DNA from: CAIKHN01 sp964394565
Lineage (GTDB): Bacteria > Patescibacteriota > Patescibacteriia > UBA9934
Length of the DNA stretch: 64,000 nucleotides
Reading direction: 5' to 3'
NCBI GenBank assembly: GCA_964394565.1
Contig: CAYMYA010000001.1
Span: 1-64,000 of the forward strand
Shown: in pieces, positions 24,393-31,136 of the stretch
How positions within the stretch are numbered: the stretch's first letter is position 1
Layout: every line of letters begins with the position of its first letter
Made by a program: the position numbers and the translations under genes
The notes under the pieces: model-generated
The model's input: only the letters and a program-made list of their open reading frames with translations
Database searches by the model: none
Told to the model about the DNA's origin: nothing

Positions 24393-24506
24393 ATGAAAGT
24401 TCGCGCTTCCGTCAAAAAGATGTGCCGCGATTGCCAGGTCATCCGTCGAGAAGGCCGTGTTCGCGTCATTTGTAAGACTCCTAAACATAAGCAGCGACAA
24501 GGCTAA
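24393..24506 (+). CDS. rpmJ: 50S ribosomal protein L36
   Basis: Encodes 37 residues starting MKVRASVKKMCRDCQVIRRE and ending in KTPKHKQRQG. The zinc-binding set C-x2-C...C...H (C11, C14, C27, H32) of the L36 zinc ribbon is present, so this is the zinc-containing form. It sits between infA and rpsM in the standard position and ends 3 bases before rpsM. Confidence 0.95.
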   Translation: MKVRASVKKMCRDCQVIRREGRVRVICKTPKHKQRQG

Positions 24507-24509
24507 TCT

Positions 24510-24896
24510 ATGGCACGTATTGCTGGTGTAACTCTTCCGTCGCAGAAGCGTCTCGTGATTGCTCTGCAGTATATTTACGGCGTTGGTGAAAAGCGCGCCA
24601 TGGATATTTTAGATCGCGCAAAGGTTAGCGGTGATGTCCGAGTGAAAGATCTGTCACCCGAGCAAGAAAACGCCGTTCGTACTATTGTGGAAAAAGAATA
24701 TCGTGTCGAAGGTGAGTTGCGCCGCGATGTGATGTCGAACATTAAGCGCTTGAAGGATGTTGCTGCGTACCGCGGCGTGCGTCACATGAAAGGACTTCCT
24801 GTCCGTGGACAGCGTACAAAATCCAATTCACGAACTGTGCGCGGCAACGTGCGCAAGACTGCAGGAAGCGGTCGTCGTGTTCTTGCAAAGACCTAA
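24510..24896 (+). CDS. rpsM: 30S ribosomal protein S13
   Basis: A 128-residue protein of the 30S head that contacts tRNAs and the B1 bridges. 'MARIAGVTLPSQKRLVIALQYIYGVG' opens the family's H2TH domain, and 'YRGVRHMKGLPVRGQRTKSNSRT' is the conserved rRNA-binding segment. Length is usual. It begins TAA-TCT-ATG after rpmJ, with no Shine-Dalgarno sequence, which suggests reinitiation or coupling. Confidence 0.97.
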   Translation: MARIAGVTLPSQKRLVIALQYIYGVGEKRAMDILDRAKVSGDVRVKDLSPEQENAVRTIVEKEYRVEGELRRDVMSNIKRLKDVAAYRGVRHMKGLPVRGQRTKSNSRTVRGNVRKTAGSGRRVLAKT

Positions 24897-24899
24897 GCT

Positions 24900-25352
24900 A
24901 TGACTGAAGAAACCATCATCGAGACCCCAGCAGTAGAAATGACTGCTGCAGAAGCGTCCAATGCAAAGAAGGCTGCCGCCAAGGGAAAAAAGAAGGCGGT
25001 GCGTCAAATCCCACAGGGTCGCGCATACGTTCATGCAAGTTTCAATAACACGATCGTGTCGTTGACGGATGCAAATGGAAACGTGATTGCGTGGTCGAGC
25101 GCTGGAAATTGTGGCTTCAAGGGTCCAAAGAAGGCAACGCCATACGCTGCAAGCGTGATTGTGAAGAAGATCACGGAGAAGTGCGAGCCGTACGGACTGA
25201 AAGATCTTCACGTCTTTGTGACGGGGATCGGAAATGGTCGTGATGCCGCAGTTCGTGCACTGAATACATCAGGGTTTAACGTGCTCTCCATTAAGGACAC
25301 GACGCCGGTACCACACAATGGTTGCCGCCCGCGCCGTGCTCGTCGCATGTAA
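24900..25352 (+). CDS. rpsK: 30S ribosomal protein S11
   Basis: A 150-residue S11. A 35-residue Ala/Lys-rich extension precedes the canonical domain, which starts around 'RQIPQGRAYVHASFNNTIVSLTDANGN'. The conserved 'GFKGPKKATPYAASVI' and C-terminal 'DTTPVPHNGCRPRRARRM' are present. S11 lies on the 30S platform near the mRNA exit. The N-terminal extension makes it about 20 residues longer than the E. coli protein (129). It starts 3 bases after rpsM. Confidence 0.97.
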   Translation: MTEETIIETPAVEMTAAEASNAKKAAAKGKKKAVRQIPQGRAYVHASFNNTIVSLTDANGNVIAWSSAGNCGFKGPKKATPYAASVIVKKITEKCEPYGLKDLHVFVTGIGNGRDAAVRALNTSGFNVLSIKDTTPVPHNGCRPRRARRM

Positions 25353-25355
25353 TCT

Positions 25356-25976
25356 ATGGGAAAGAATTTGAGCCCAATGGGCAAAATGAGTCGTCGCGAA
25401 GGGGTTGCGCTGTCAACGTCGATGTCGACGCTCAAAGTGATGCAGAAGCGACCATACATTCCTGGTGTGCACGGCAAGGCCGGCATGCGCCCAGCGAAGG
25501 TATCGGTTTTCGGTACGCAGTTGCGCGAGAAACAAAAAGCAAAGCGTTTGTACGGTATTTTGGAGCGTCAGTTCCGGAACTACTTTACAAAAGCAACGAG
25601 CATGCCGGGCAACACGGGTGAAAATCTTGGTCGATTGCTGGAGATGCGGTTGGATAACGTGGTATTTCGTCTCGGATTTGCAAAGACGCGTCCACAGGCT
25701 CGTCAAATGGTAAGCCATTGCATGTTCCTGGTGAATGGGCAAAAAGTAAACATCGCATCATATTCCGTGAAGGTGAATGATACGATTGAGATCAAGGCGA
25801 ACAAAAAGGCGAAGAAGGTTTTTTCAGATCTTGATGAACGCCTGAAAACACACCGTGTTCCAGGGTGGCTGCACCGCGAGGGTGAGGTCGGTAAAGTGGT
25901 GAGTCTTCCAATGGGGGATGATCTGAAGGAAGCATACGATCCAAAGCTCATTATCGAGTTCTACTCGATGCGCTAA
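25356..25976 (+). CDS. rpsD: 30S ribosomal protein S4
   Basis: A 206-residue primary rRNA-binding protein that starts assembly of the 30S body. It has the N-terminal domain without the zinc-binding cysteines of some forms, then the S4 RNA-binding motif 'RLDNVVFRLGFAKTRPQARQMVSHCMFLVNGQKVNI' at about residues 95-130. It starts 3 bases after rpsK; no ribosome site is visible. In many bacteria S4 represses this operon by binding its mRNA; nothing in the sequence here shows that target. Confidence 0.96.
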   Translation: MGKNLSPMGKMSRREGVALSTSMSTLKVMQKRPYIPGVHGKAGMRPAKVSVFGTQLREKQKAKRLYGILERQFRNYFTKATSMPGNTGENLGRLLEMRLDNVVFRLGFAKTRPQARQMVSHCMFLVNGQKVNIASYSVKVNDTIEIKANKKAKKVFSDLDERLKTHRVPGWLHREGEVGKVVSLPMGDDLKEAYDPKLIIEFYSMR

Positions 25977-26001
25977 ACGCTTAGTCCCATAATTTCTCAC
26001 T

Positions 26002-26751
26002 ATGGAGACCATCTTCCTTCCCTCAAAAATGCATTTCGCGCCAGGCGCTGCGATGCATGAAAGTATTCTCACCATTGAGCCGTTGCATCATGGGTACGGC
26101 ACAACGGTGGGCAATGCGCTACGTCGTGTCATGCTTTCTTCACTTCCTGGTGCGGCAGTGACCGCCATGAAAATCAAAGGTGTTCAGCATGAGTTTTCTA
26201 CGGTGCCCGGTGTAAAAGAGGACGTACTCGATATCATGCTGAACTTAAAGAAGTTACGCATGAAGGTACACTCAGAGGAGCCGGTGACGTTGAAGCTCGT
26301 TGCAAACAAGGAAGGCGTGGTGACTGCGGAAGCATTTGAAAAGAATGCAGATGTGGAAATCGCAAACGCCGATCTTGAGCTCGCAACGATTACTGACGCA
26401 AAGGCGGTACTCGATTTGGAAATCACGGTTTCCCGCGGACGCGGTTATGTTCCAACAGAGGAGCGAGACAGCGCACCAACAGAAATCGGTGTGATCTCTA
26501 TTGATGCGATGTTCAGCCCAGTACGAAACGTCGGATTCCGTGTTGAGAACACTCGTGTTGGAGAAATCACCAACTACGACAAGCTCATCATGAATATCAC
26601 CACTGATGGCACCGTGACACCGCAAGAAGCTGTTGAACAGACCACAAAAATTTTACTCAATCACTTCACGTGGATTCAGGGTCAACTCAACCACGCAAGT
26701 CTCACTGAACAGATTGCCCGTGCATCGGAGGACGCCGAGCCAACCGAGTAA
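26002..26751 (+). CDS. rpoA: RNA polymerase alpha subunit lacking the C-terminal domain
   Basis: The alpha subunit dimerises to start RNA polymerase assembly. This protein has 249 residues against about 310-330 elsewhere. The N-terminal domain is complete: 'GYGTTVGNALRRVMLSSLPGAAVTAMKI' (assembly), 'GRGYVPTEERD' and 'IGVISIDAMFSPVRNVGFRVENTRVG'. After about residue 232 only a short acidic tail remains, so the domain that binds UP elements and activators is absent. The stop TAA is clean, rplQ begins 5 bases later, and no leftover coding for the missing domain is found. Transcription regulation through the alpha tail should therefore be missing in this organism. Confidence 0.96.
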   Translation: METIFLPSKMHFAPGAAMHESILTIEPLHHGYGTTVGNALRRVMLSSLPGAAVTAMKIKGVQHEFSTVPGVKEDVLDIMLNLKKLRMKVHSEEPVTLKLVANKEGVVTAEAFEKNADVEIANADLELATITDAKAVLDLEITVSRGRGYVPTEERDSAPTEIGVISIDAMFSPVRNVGFRVENTRVGEITNYDKLIMNITTDGTVTPQEAVEQTTKILLNHFTWIQGQLNHASLTEQIARASEDAEPTE

Positions 26752-26756
26752 ATCGT

Positions 26757-27107
26757 ATGCGTCATCGAAATAAAACAAAAACACTGGGCCGCAAGGCTGC
26801 TCCACGGAAGGCGCTTATTCGCGACTTGGTTACCGCAATGGTAACGTATGAGCGCATTGAGGTCACTGCAGGTAAGGCACGTGTTGCCCGTCCAGTTGTG
26901 GAAAAAATGATCACGATTGCGAAGAAGAACACTCTCGCATCTCGTCGCCAGCTTTTGGCATACTTCACCACGGAGCAGCCAGTGAAAAAGCTCATTGAAG
27001 TTCTTGCGCCACGATTTAAAGATCGCAATGGTGGGTATACGCGCATGACCAAGATGGGAACGCGTCAGGGCGATGCTGCAGAAACGGCAATGATTGAATT
27101 TGTCTAA
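26757..27107 (+). CDS. rplQ: 50S ribosomal protein L17
   Basis: A 116-residue protein near the tunnel exit of the 50S subunit. 'MRHRNKTKTLGRKAAPRKALIRDLVTAMVTYERIEVT' and 'RFKDRNGGYTRM' are family hallmarks. It follows rpoA by 5 bases in the conserved order, and rplM begins one base after its stop. Confidence 0.97.
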   Translation: MRHRNKTKTLGRKAAPRKALIRDLVTAMVTYERIEVTAGKARVARPVVEKMITIAKKNTLASRRQLLAYFTTEQPVKKLIEVLAPRFKDRNGGYTRMTKMGTRQGDAAETAMIEFV

Positions 27108-27108
27108 T

Positions 27109-27465
27109 ATGGCAACCCCAACACGAAAAACCTATACAGTTGATGCATCGGGAAAGATTCTCGGGCGTCTTGCGACGGATATTGCAATGCACCTCATGGG
27201 CAAGACGAGTGCGGTGTTTCAGCCGAACATCGATGCTGGTGACGAAGTTGTCGTGACGAACGTTGCGAAGATTAAGGTGACCGGAAAGAAGTACGAGCAG
27301 AAGAAGTACTATACACACTCAGGTCAGCCGGGTGGTTTGAAAACAAAAACCATGCGCCAGATTTGGGAAAAAGAGCCAGCAGAAGTTCTGCGGCAAGCGG
27401 TTTCACGCATGTTACCGAAGAACAAGCACCGCACGGCACGCATGATTCGTCTCACTATCTCGTAA
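27109..27465 (+). CDS. rplM: 50S ribosomal protein L13
   Basis: A 118-residue early-assembly 50S protein. Conserved segments 'DASGKILGRLATDIAMHLMGK', 'DEVVVTNVAKIKVTGKK' and 'YYTHSGQPGGLK' are all present; the C terminus is shorter than E. coli L13 (142). The ATG at 27109 follows the rplQ stop by one base (TAA-T-ATG), so the upstream in-frame codons are not used. It leads directly into rpsI, the standard L13-S9 pair. Confidence 0.97.
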   Translation: MATPTRKTYTVDASGKILGRLATDIAMHLMGKTSAVFQPNIDAGDEVVVTNVAKIKVTGKKYEQKKYYTHSGQPGGLKTKTMRQIWEKEPAEVLRQAVSRMLPKNKHRTARMIRLTIS

Positions 27466-27466
27466 T

Positions 27467-27859
27467 ATGGCAACCAAGTATTTTCAAGCAATTGGTCGCC
27501 GCAAGACGGCAACCGCACAGGTGCGCATTTCTGTAGGATCTGGGAAGATTGTCGTGAACGGGAAGCCGTTCGAAACATTTTTCACGACTGAAGAACTTCG
27601 CGGTGTTGTGGTGCGCCCACTGAAGGAAGTAGGGAAGGCGGATGCATTTGACGTGAGTATTAAAACGGTTGGTGGCGGTATGGTTGGTCAGGCCGATGCA
27701 TCACGCCTCGGTATTGCTCGTGCCCTTGTTGAAATGGAGGCAGAGCTCAAGACGGCACTCAAGGCCGCTGGTCTCATGACCCGTGATCCACGAAAGAAGG
27801 AGCGCAAGAAGTTCGGAAAGCGCGGCGCACGCCGCAGCCCACAGTGGCGCAAGCGTTAA
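27467..27859 (+). CDS. rpsI: 30S ribosomal protein S9
   Basis: A 130-residue protein of the 30S head whose C-terminal tail reaches the P-site tRNA. 'YFQAIGRRKTATAQVRI', 'GGGMVGQADASRLGIARALVE' and the final 'KKFGKRGARRSPQWRKR' match the family; the usual last residues Ser-Lys-Arg are here Arg-Lys-Arg. It is the final gene of the operon, followed by a rho-independent terminator. Confidence 0.97.
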   Translation: MATKYFQAIGRRKTATAQVRISVGSGKIVVNGKPFETFFTTEELRGVVVRPLKEVGKADAFDVSIKTVGGGMVGQADASRLGIARALVEMEAELKTALKAAGLMTRDPRKKERKKFGKRGARRSPQWRKR

Positions 27860-27871
27860 TTACGGAAACAG

Positions 27872-27903
27872 ATCCCTCTCGTCAGCTCGGGAGGGATTTG
27901 TTA
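27872..27903 (+). terminator. Rho-independent terminator of the ribosomal operon
   Basis: The stem atccctc at 27872-27878 pairs with gagggat at 27891-27897, followed by ttgttatt. It starts 13 bases after the rpsI stop. Confidence 0.75.
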
Positions 27904-27915
27904 TTGTGGTGACGT

Positions 27916-28074
27916 ATGAAGTTTTCTGAAATCGTTAGAGCTGTTCGGCGCATTGGAAAGGGAAGGAATAAAGCTTTTGAAACAAAACCTATTTCGCGCG
28001 ATCAGCTGAAGAAGGCGGCAGAAAGATTTTCTACCAACTATGGTGGTGTCATTAAGGATCTTTCTAGAGAATAG
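27916..28074 (+). CDS. Small basic protein upstream of a Doc-type toxin; possible antitoxin
   Basis: A 52-residue basic protein (MKFSEIVRAVRRIGKGRNKA...KDLSRE) encoded directly before the Fic/Doc gene, whose GTG start is 3 bases after this stop. Position and size fit the antitoxin of a two-gene module. It is not a recognisable Phd: the N-terminal DNA-binding fold is not evident, and the S/T-xxx-E inhibitory motif of Fic antitoxins is not seen. The function is therefore inferred from position alone. Confidence 0.55.
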   Translation: MKFSEIVRAVRRIGKGRNKAFETKPISRDQLKKAAERFSTNYGGVIKDLSRE

Positions 28075-28076
28075 GT

Positions 28077-28493
28077 GTGAAACTTGTTTATCCCACGCGT
28101 CCTGAGATCGAAGAGTGGGCGACTTGGGTTGGGAATTCGGGTTCACTGTATAAATACTTGCCAATTGTAGATGCCCGTTGGGCTAAGATAATTGAGGGTG
28201 AGTTTCAACTTACGGCATTAAGTCAGGACAGAAATGACGCGTTGAGATTTTCGGCGAGGCTGTTCTATCGAATAATAAAAAATCACAGATTTGTTGACGG
28301 GAATAAACGATCGTCTCTGGTAAATGTTTATCTTTTCTTATCGATGAATGGGCTAGAATTAATGATTCCTCCGAGGTTACTTTATCACCTCGCAAAACAA
28401 GTTGCTGGTTCAGACGACGATCAAGAAGTCGTGATCAATATGATCGCAAAACGGTTTGGGGAAGATATTAAGGTTTGGGTAAATAAAGACTAG
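28077..28493 (+). CDS. Fic/Doc-family protein, Doc type
   Basis: A 138-residue Fic-fold enzyme with the catalytic motif HRFVDGNKR at residues 70-78. The terminal N-K-R (rather than G-x-G-R) marks the Doc subgroup, which phosphorylates elongation factor Tu in the phage P1 module and halts translation. The flanking helix 'SSLVNVYLFLSMNGLEL' is typical. It starts with GTG (28077), 3 bases after a 52-codon gene that may be its antitoxin. The region is richer in A and T than the adjacent ribosomal operon, and a terminator precedes it, consistent with an acquired islet. Confidence 0.85.
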   Translation: MKLVYPTRPEIEEWATWVGNSGSLYKYLPIVDARWAKIIEGEFQLTALSQDRNDALRFSARLFYRIIKNHRFVDGNKRSSLVNVYLFLSMNGLELMIPPRLLYHLAKQVAGSDDDQEVVINMIAKRFGEDIKVWVNKD

Positions 28494-28504
28494 CTCACAG
28501 ATGT

Positions 28505-28819
28505 ATGAAAAGTTTAAGGGTATATATTGAAGATCGAAAGATGTTTCTAGAGACGAAAATGGATGAGCCCAAGTGGGAAGGAATAGCTCTTTCGGAGTCT
28601 TTGTCCTGGGATGAGATACTTGTTCTGGTCCCTGGAAGAATACTTGATACAGATTTTGACGAGGATGTTTTTAGACGATTAATGAGCTTGACTCGCTCTC
28701 TACCTGTCATCTCAAAATATCAATACAAAGATGATTTACAGGCATTGATGTGTGAATTTCGAAACCAGGGGACTATCGGGATAGTTAACTATATTTTCAA
28801 TCTCTATAGTTTGAAGTAA
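28505..28819 (+). CDS. Unknown 104-residue protein of the Doc islet
   Basis: I do not recognise this protein. It begins MKSLRVYIEDRKMFLETKMDEPKWEGIALSESLSWDEI, is mostly acidic with mixed alpha/beta character, and has no membrane segment or metal motif. Its start is 12 bases after the Doc-like gene on the same strand, so it is probably in the same transcript, and a terminator follows at 28851. A role in the Doc module, such as an extra partner, is possible but not shown. Composition is AT-rich like its neighbours. Confidence 0.55.
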   Translation: MKSLRVYIEDRKMFLETKMDEPKWEGIALSESLSWDEILVLVPGRILDTDFDEDVFRRLMSLTRSLPVISKYQYKDDLQALMCEFRNQGTIGIVNYIFNLYSLK

Positions 28820-28850
28820 ATGTTTTAGAAGCGTTAAACACGAGCAAGGA

Positions 28851-28872
28851 GTCCCCGAAAGGGGATTTTTTG
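28851..28872 (+). terminator. Rho-independent terminator after the Doc islet
   Basis: The stem tcccc at 28852-28856 pairs with gggga at 28861-28865 across a gaaa loop, followed by a run of six T. This closes the three-gene accessory transcript. Confidence 0.8.
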
Positions 28873-28873
28873 A

Positions 28874-28910
28874 TACGCAAATATAGTCTGATCGGGAAAC
28901 ATATGCGTAA
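28874..28910. repeat. Palindromic repeat copy 2, intergenic
   Basis: Begins tacgcaaat and ends gatcgggaaacatatgcgtaa, with about 30 of 37 bases identical to the element inside mutY at 8962-8998 and no gap. It lies just after the terminator of the Doc islet, outside any gene. Confidence 0.65.
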
Positions 28911-28935
28911 TATGTTTTACGACACTTGCAGAAAT

Positions 28936-28945
28936 GGTATATACT
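28936..28945 (+). promoter_or_regulatory. Extended -10 promoter for the 28992 gene
   Basis: The sequence tggtatatact contains an extended -10 (TG-G-TATATA, with TATACT overlapping) 46 bases before the ATG. No clear -35 is present at 16-18 bases. Confidence 0.3.
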
Positions 28946-28991
28946 CATTAAGCATTACTGAATCTCAGATTGCGTAACACTTGATTTTTTT

Positions 28992-29639
28992 ATGGCACTT
29001 GAAGCAACACACGTTCGGTTCGCGCTTGATCTCTTACCAGTACTGCCGGTTGTCGACATTGGCGGATATTGTGCCGGGGCAGTGTACCCGGATACTCGAT
29101 ATGTCACTCGAGTCGATCGGAACGTCACACACGGTCTTGATTGCCCTCATGATCCGTTCGCGGAGGGTCTTACTGACTTTCAGCGTGGCTGGGCGACGCA
29201 TTTGTTATATGATCACTTGGCGGGCGACGCGATGAAGCAGTATTTATCGCCCGAACTCGGTTCGTTATCAGCGGGCTCTCCGGCATGGGTAGAATTCACT
29301 GCCATGAAAGTCGTTGAAGATTTGGAGACACTACGCAGACGGCCAGATGTCCTTGATCATCTCCGGAGACTCTCGATCCGAAAGTCACCCTCAGGCGAGT
29401 CACTCGAGCAGCTGCAGTTACATTTTTCGCTTACGTCTACACTCTATCGCTCGGTTCCAGAGTTTCGTGAGTACAGTCAATGGTTTTGTGCTATTGGTGC
29501 TCCGAAAGATCTCACGTACGGCATTGCGGGGCTAGCGCAAAGCATGGTCGAGAATGCTGAACTTTTTGCGAATCTTACGGCAATTTATGAGCAGACGCTT
29601 GCGGGTGTTTTGGTTGATCAACTGCATAAAACAGCGTAA
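28992..29639 (+). CDS. Possible zinc-dependent phospholipase C-like protein
   Basis: A 215-residue cytoplasmic-looking protein. The pattern 'GGYCAGAVYPDTRYVT', followed by 'HGLDCPHDPF' and 'FQRGWATHLLYDHLAG', supplies Asp, His and His-x3-Asp groups arranged as in the zinc-dependent phospholipase C/S1-P1 nuclease-like fold seen in many 'hypothetical' bacterial proteins. The N-terminal Trp ligand of true alpha-toxin-type enzymes is not evident. The rest is helical. It lies alone between the Doc islet and the glycan cluster. The family call is by motif spacing only. Confidence 0.5.
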   Translation: MALEATHVRFALDLLPVLPVVDIGGYCAGAVYPDTRYVTRVDRNVTHGLDCPHDPFAEGLTDFQRGWATHLLYDHLAGDAMKQYLSPELGSLSAGSPAWVEFTAMKVVEDLETLRRRPDVLDHLRRLSIRKSPSGESLEQLQLHFSLTSTLYRSVPEFREYSQWFCAIGAPKDLTYGIAGLAQSMVENAELFANLTAIYEQTLAGVLVDQLHKTA

Positions 29640-29642
29640 ACT
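29614..29642 (+). promoter_or_regulatory. Promoter for the flippase gene
   Basis: TTGATC at 29614-29619 and TAAACT at 29637-29642 with a 17-base spacer overlap the end of the preceding gene. The -10 ends 6 bases before the ATG at 29649, so the start of transcription would coincide with the start codon. Confidence 0.5.
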
Positions 29643-29648
29643 GCTTCC

Positions 29649-31136
29649 ATGGCTTCATTGGCAAAAAACACCGCAATGCTTACGGTTGCGTCGATGTTGC
29701 AGAAGGCGGTTGCGTTCGTGTATTTTGCGGCGATTGCTCGCATGATTGGCACCGAAAATACCGGCTCGTATTTTCTTGCGCTCACCCTCGTCACCACGAT
29801 TGGCGTGTTGACGGATCTTGGGCTGAACTCAGTGCTTATCCGTGATAGCGCACGGGATCAGGAACATACGGTCATGCTTCTGCGCCGCGTGTTTAGCCTG
29901 AAGCTTATTGCAGCGCCAATAGCAGGCTTTGTGGCCGCCGTACTCCCGCACGTGCTCGGATATGATGCCGAGACGACATTCCTTATTCTCCTCGCGATAC
30001 CTGTGATGCTCGCAGACTCAATTTCGTTAACGATGTATGGTGCACTTCGTGGCGCTCAAGAGTTGCGGTATGAGGCACTGGGAATTTTTCTCGGGCAAGT
30101 GTTTACGACGATTATCGGCATCGTCGTGCTGTTTTGGATTGACGCATCGCTTCCCATGCTTATTCTCGCGCTTTTCGTTGGGAGTTCATGGAATGCGGCG
30201 TTTTCCGCGTATCATGTTGGAAAGCGATTTGGGTTTCACACGTTCATCCCATCTTTTACTGAGTGGCGTTCATTATCCCTCGCCGCACTCCCATTTTTTC
30301 TTGCTGCAGTGTTTGTCAAAATCTATTCCTTTATCGATTCATACATGCTTGGCATCGTGATCGGCGCTACTGCGGCTGGTCTGTACAGCGTCGCATACAA
30401 ACTCACGTATGCATTTCAATTCCTTCCGCTCGCATTCATTGGTGCCCTGTACCCCAAAATGGCATCATTAACTGGAAAACCGGAAGAACTCAAAAAAGTA
30501 TTTTTGAATGCAGAATGGTATCTTGCCCTTCTTGTTTCTCCGATTGTTTTTGGTATTTTTGCGCTTGCTCCAGAAATCATCACGCTGGTATACGGTACGG
30601 AATACGCTGGATCTGTATTGCCACTCTCTGTTCTCATCTTTGTGCTTATTCCAATTTTTTTCGATTTTCCAATCGGCTCGTTGCTGAATGCAAGCGGACG
30701 ACAACATGTGAAAACAGTCATTATGGGGGTCACGATGGCAGTGAATATCCTTGCAAATATCTTTTTGATTCGTTGGTATGGGGTGCTCGGCGCTTCGCTC
30801 GCTGGCTGCGTCAGCTTCGTGGTCATGTTTTGTCTCGGCGCCCTTATGATCCGAGGGCAAATTGCGATTACTGTAAAAGATTGGTTCCAGTCTGTCGGAG
30901 GGTTTCTTTTGTCTGGATTCATCATGGCTACAGCAATTCTTCTTGTAAAATCAGTGTTTCCAATGGCAGATAACGGTATATCTCGCTACCTTTGGATCGC
31001 GCTTATCCCATTTGGAGCGATGATATTTACTGGAGTTGCATATGGTACTGGTACCTTTACAACAGCGCATTTTTCTCAAATCCGATCATTTTTCCGTAAA
31101 ACTTCTTATGGAACGACTCCTGTTGCCCACGAGTGA
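29649..31136 (+). CDS. Wzx-type polysaccharide flippase
   Basis: A 495-residue membrane protein of the MATE/MOP polysaccharide-transport group, with about 12-14 hydrophobic helices. 'NTAMLTVASMLQKAVAFVYFAAIARMIG' is the family opening, and the 'AAGLYSVAYKLTYAFQFLPLAFIGALYPKMA' helix pair in the middle is diagnostic of Wzx/RfbX proteins. It would move lipid-linked oligosaccharide across the membrane. Its own promoter-like site overlaps the previous gene. The last 29 bases overlap the fused glycosyltransferase gene, and an O-antigen-ligase-like gene follows, so the three form a surface-glycan unit. Confidence 0.9.
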   Translation: MASLAKNTAMLTVASMLQKAVAFVYFAAIARMIGTENTGSYFLALTLVTTIGVLTDLGLNSVLIRDSARDQEHTVMLLRRVFSLKLIAAPIAGFVAAVLPHVLGYDAETTFLILLAIPVMLADSISLTMYGALRGAQELRYEALGIFLGQVFTTIIGIVVLFWIDASLPMLILALFVGSSWNAAFSAYHVGKRFGFHTFIPSFTEWRSLSLAALPFFLAAVFVKIYSFIDSYMLGIVIGATAAGLYSVAYKLTYAFQFLPLAFIGALYPKMASLTGKPEELKKVFLNAEWYLALLVSPIVFGIFALAPEIITLVYGTEYAGSVLPLSVLIFVLIPIFFDFPIGSLLNASGRQHVKTVIMGVTMAVNILANIFLIRWYGVLGASLAGCVSFVVMFCLGALMIRGQIAITVKDWFQSVGGFLLSGFIMATAILLVKSVFPMADNGISRYLWIALIPFGAMIFTGVAYGTGTFTTAHFSQIRSFFRKTSYGTTPVAHE

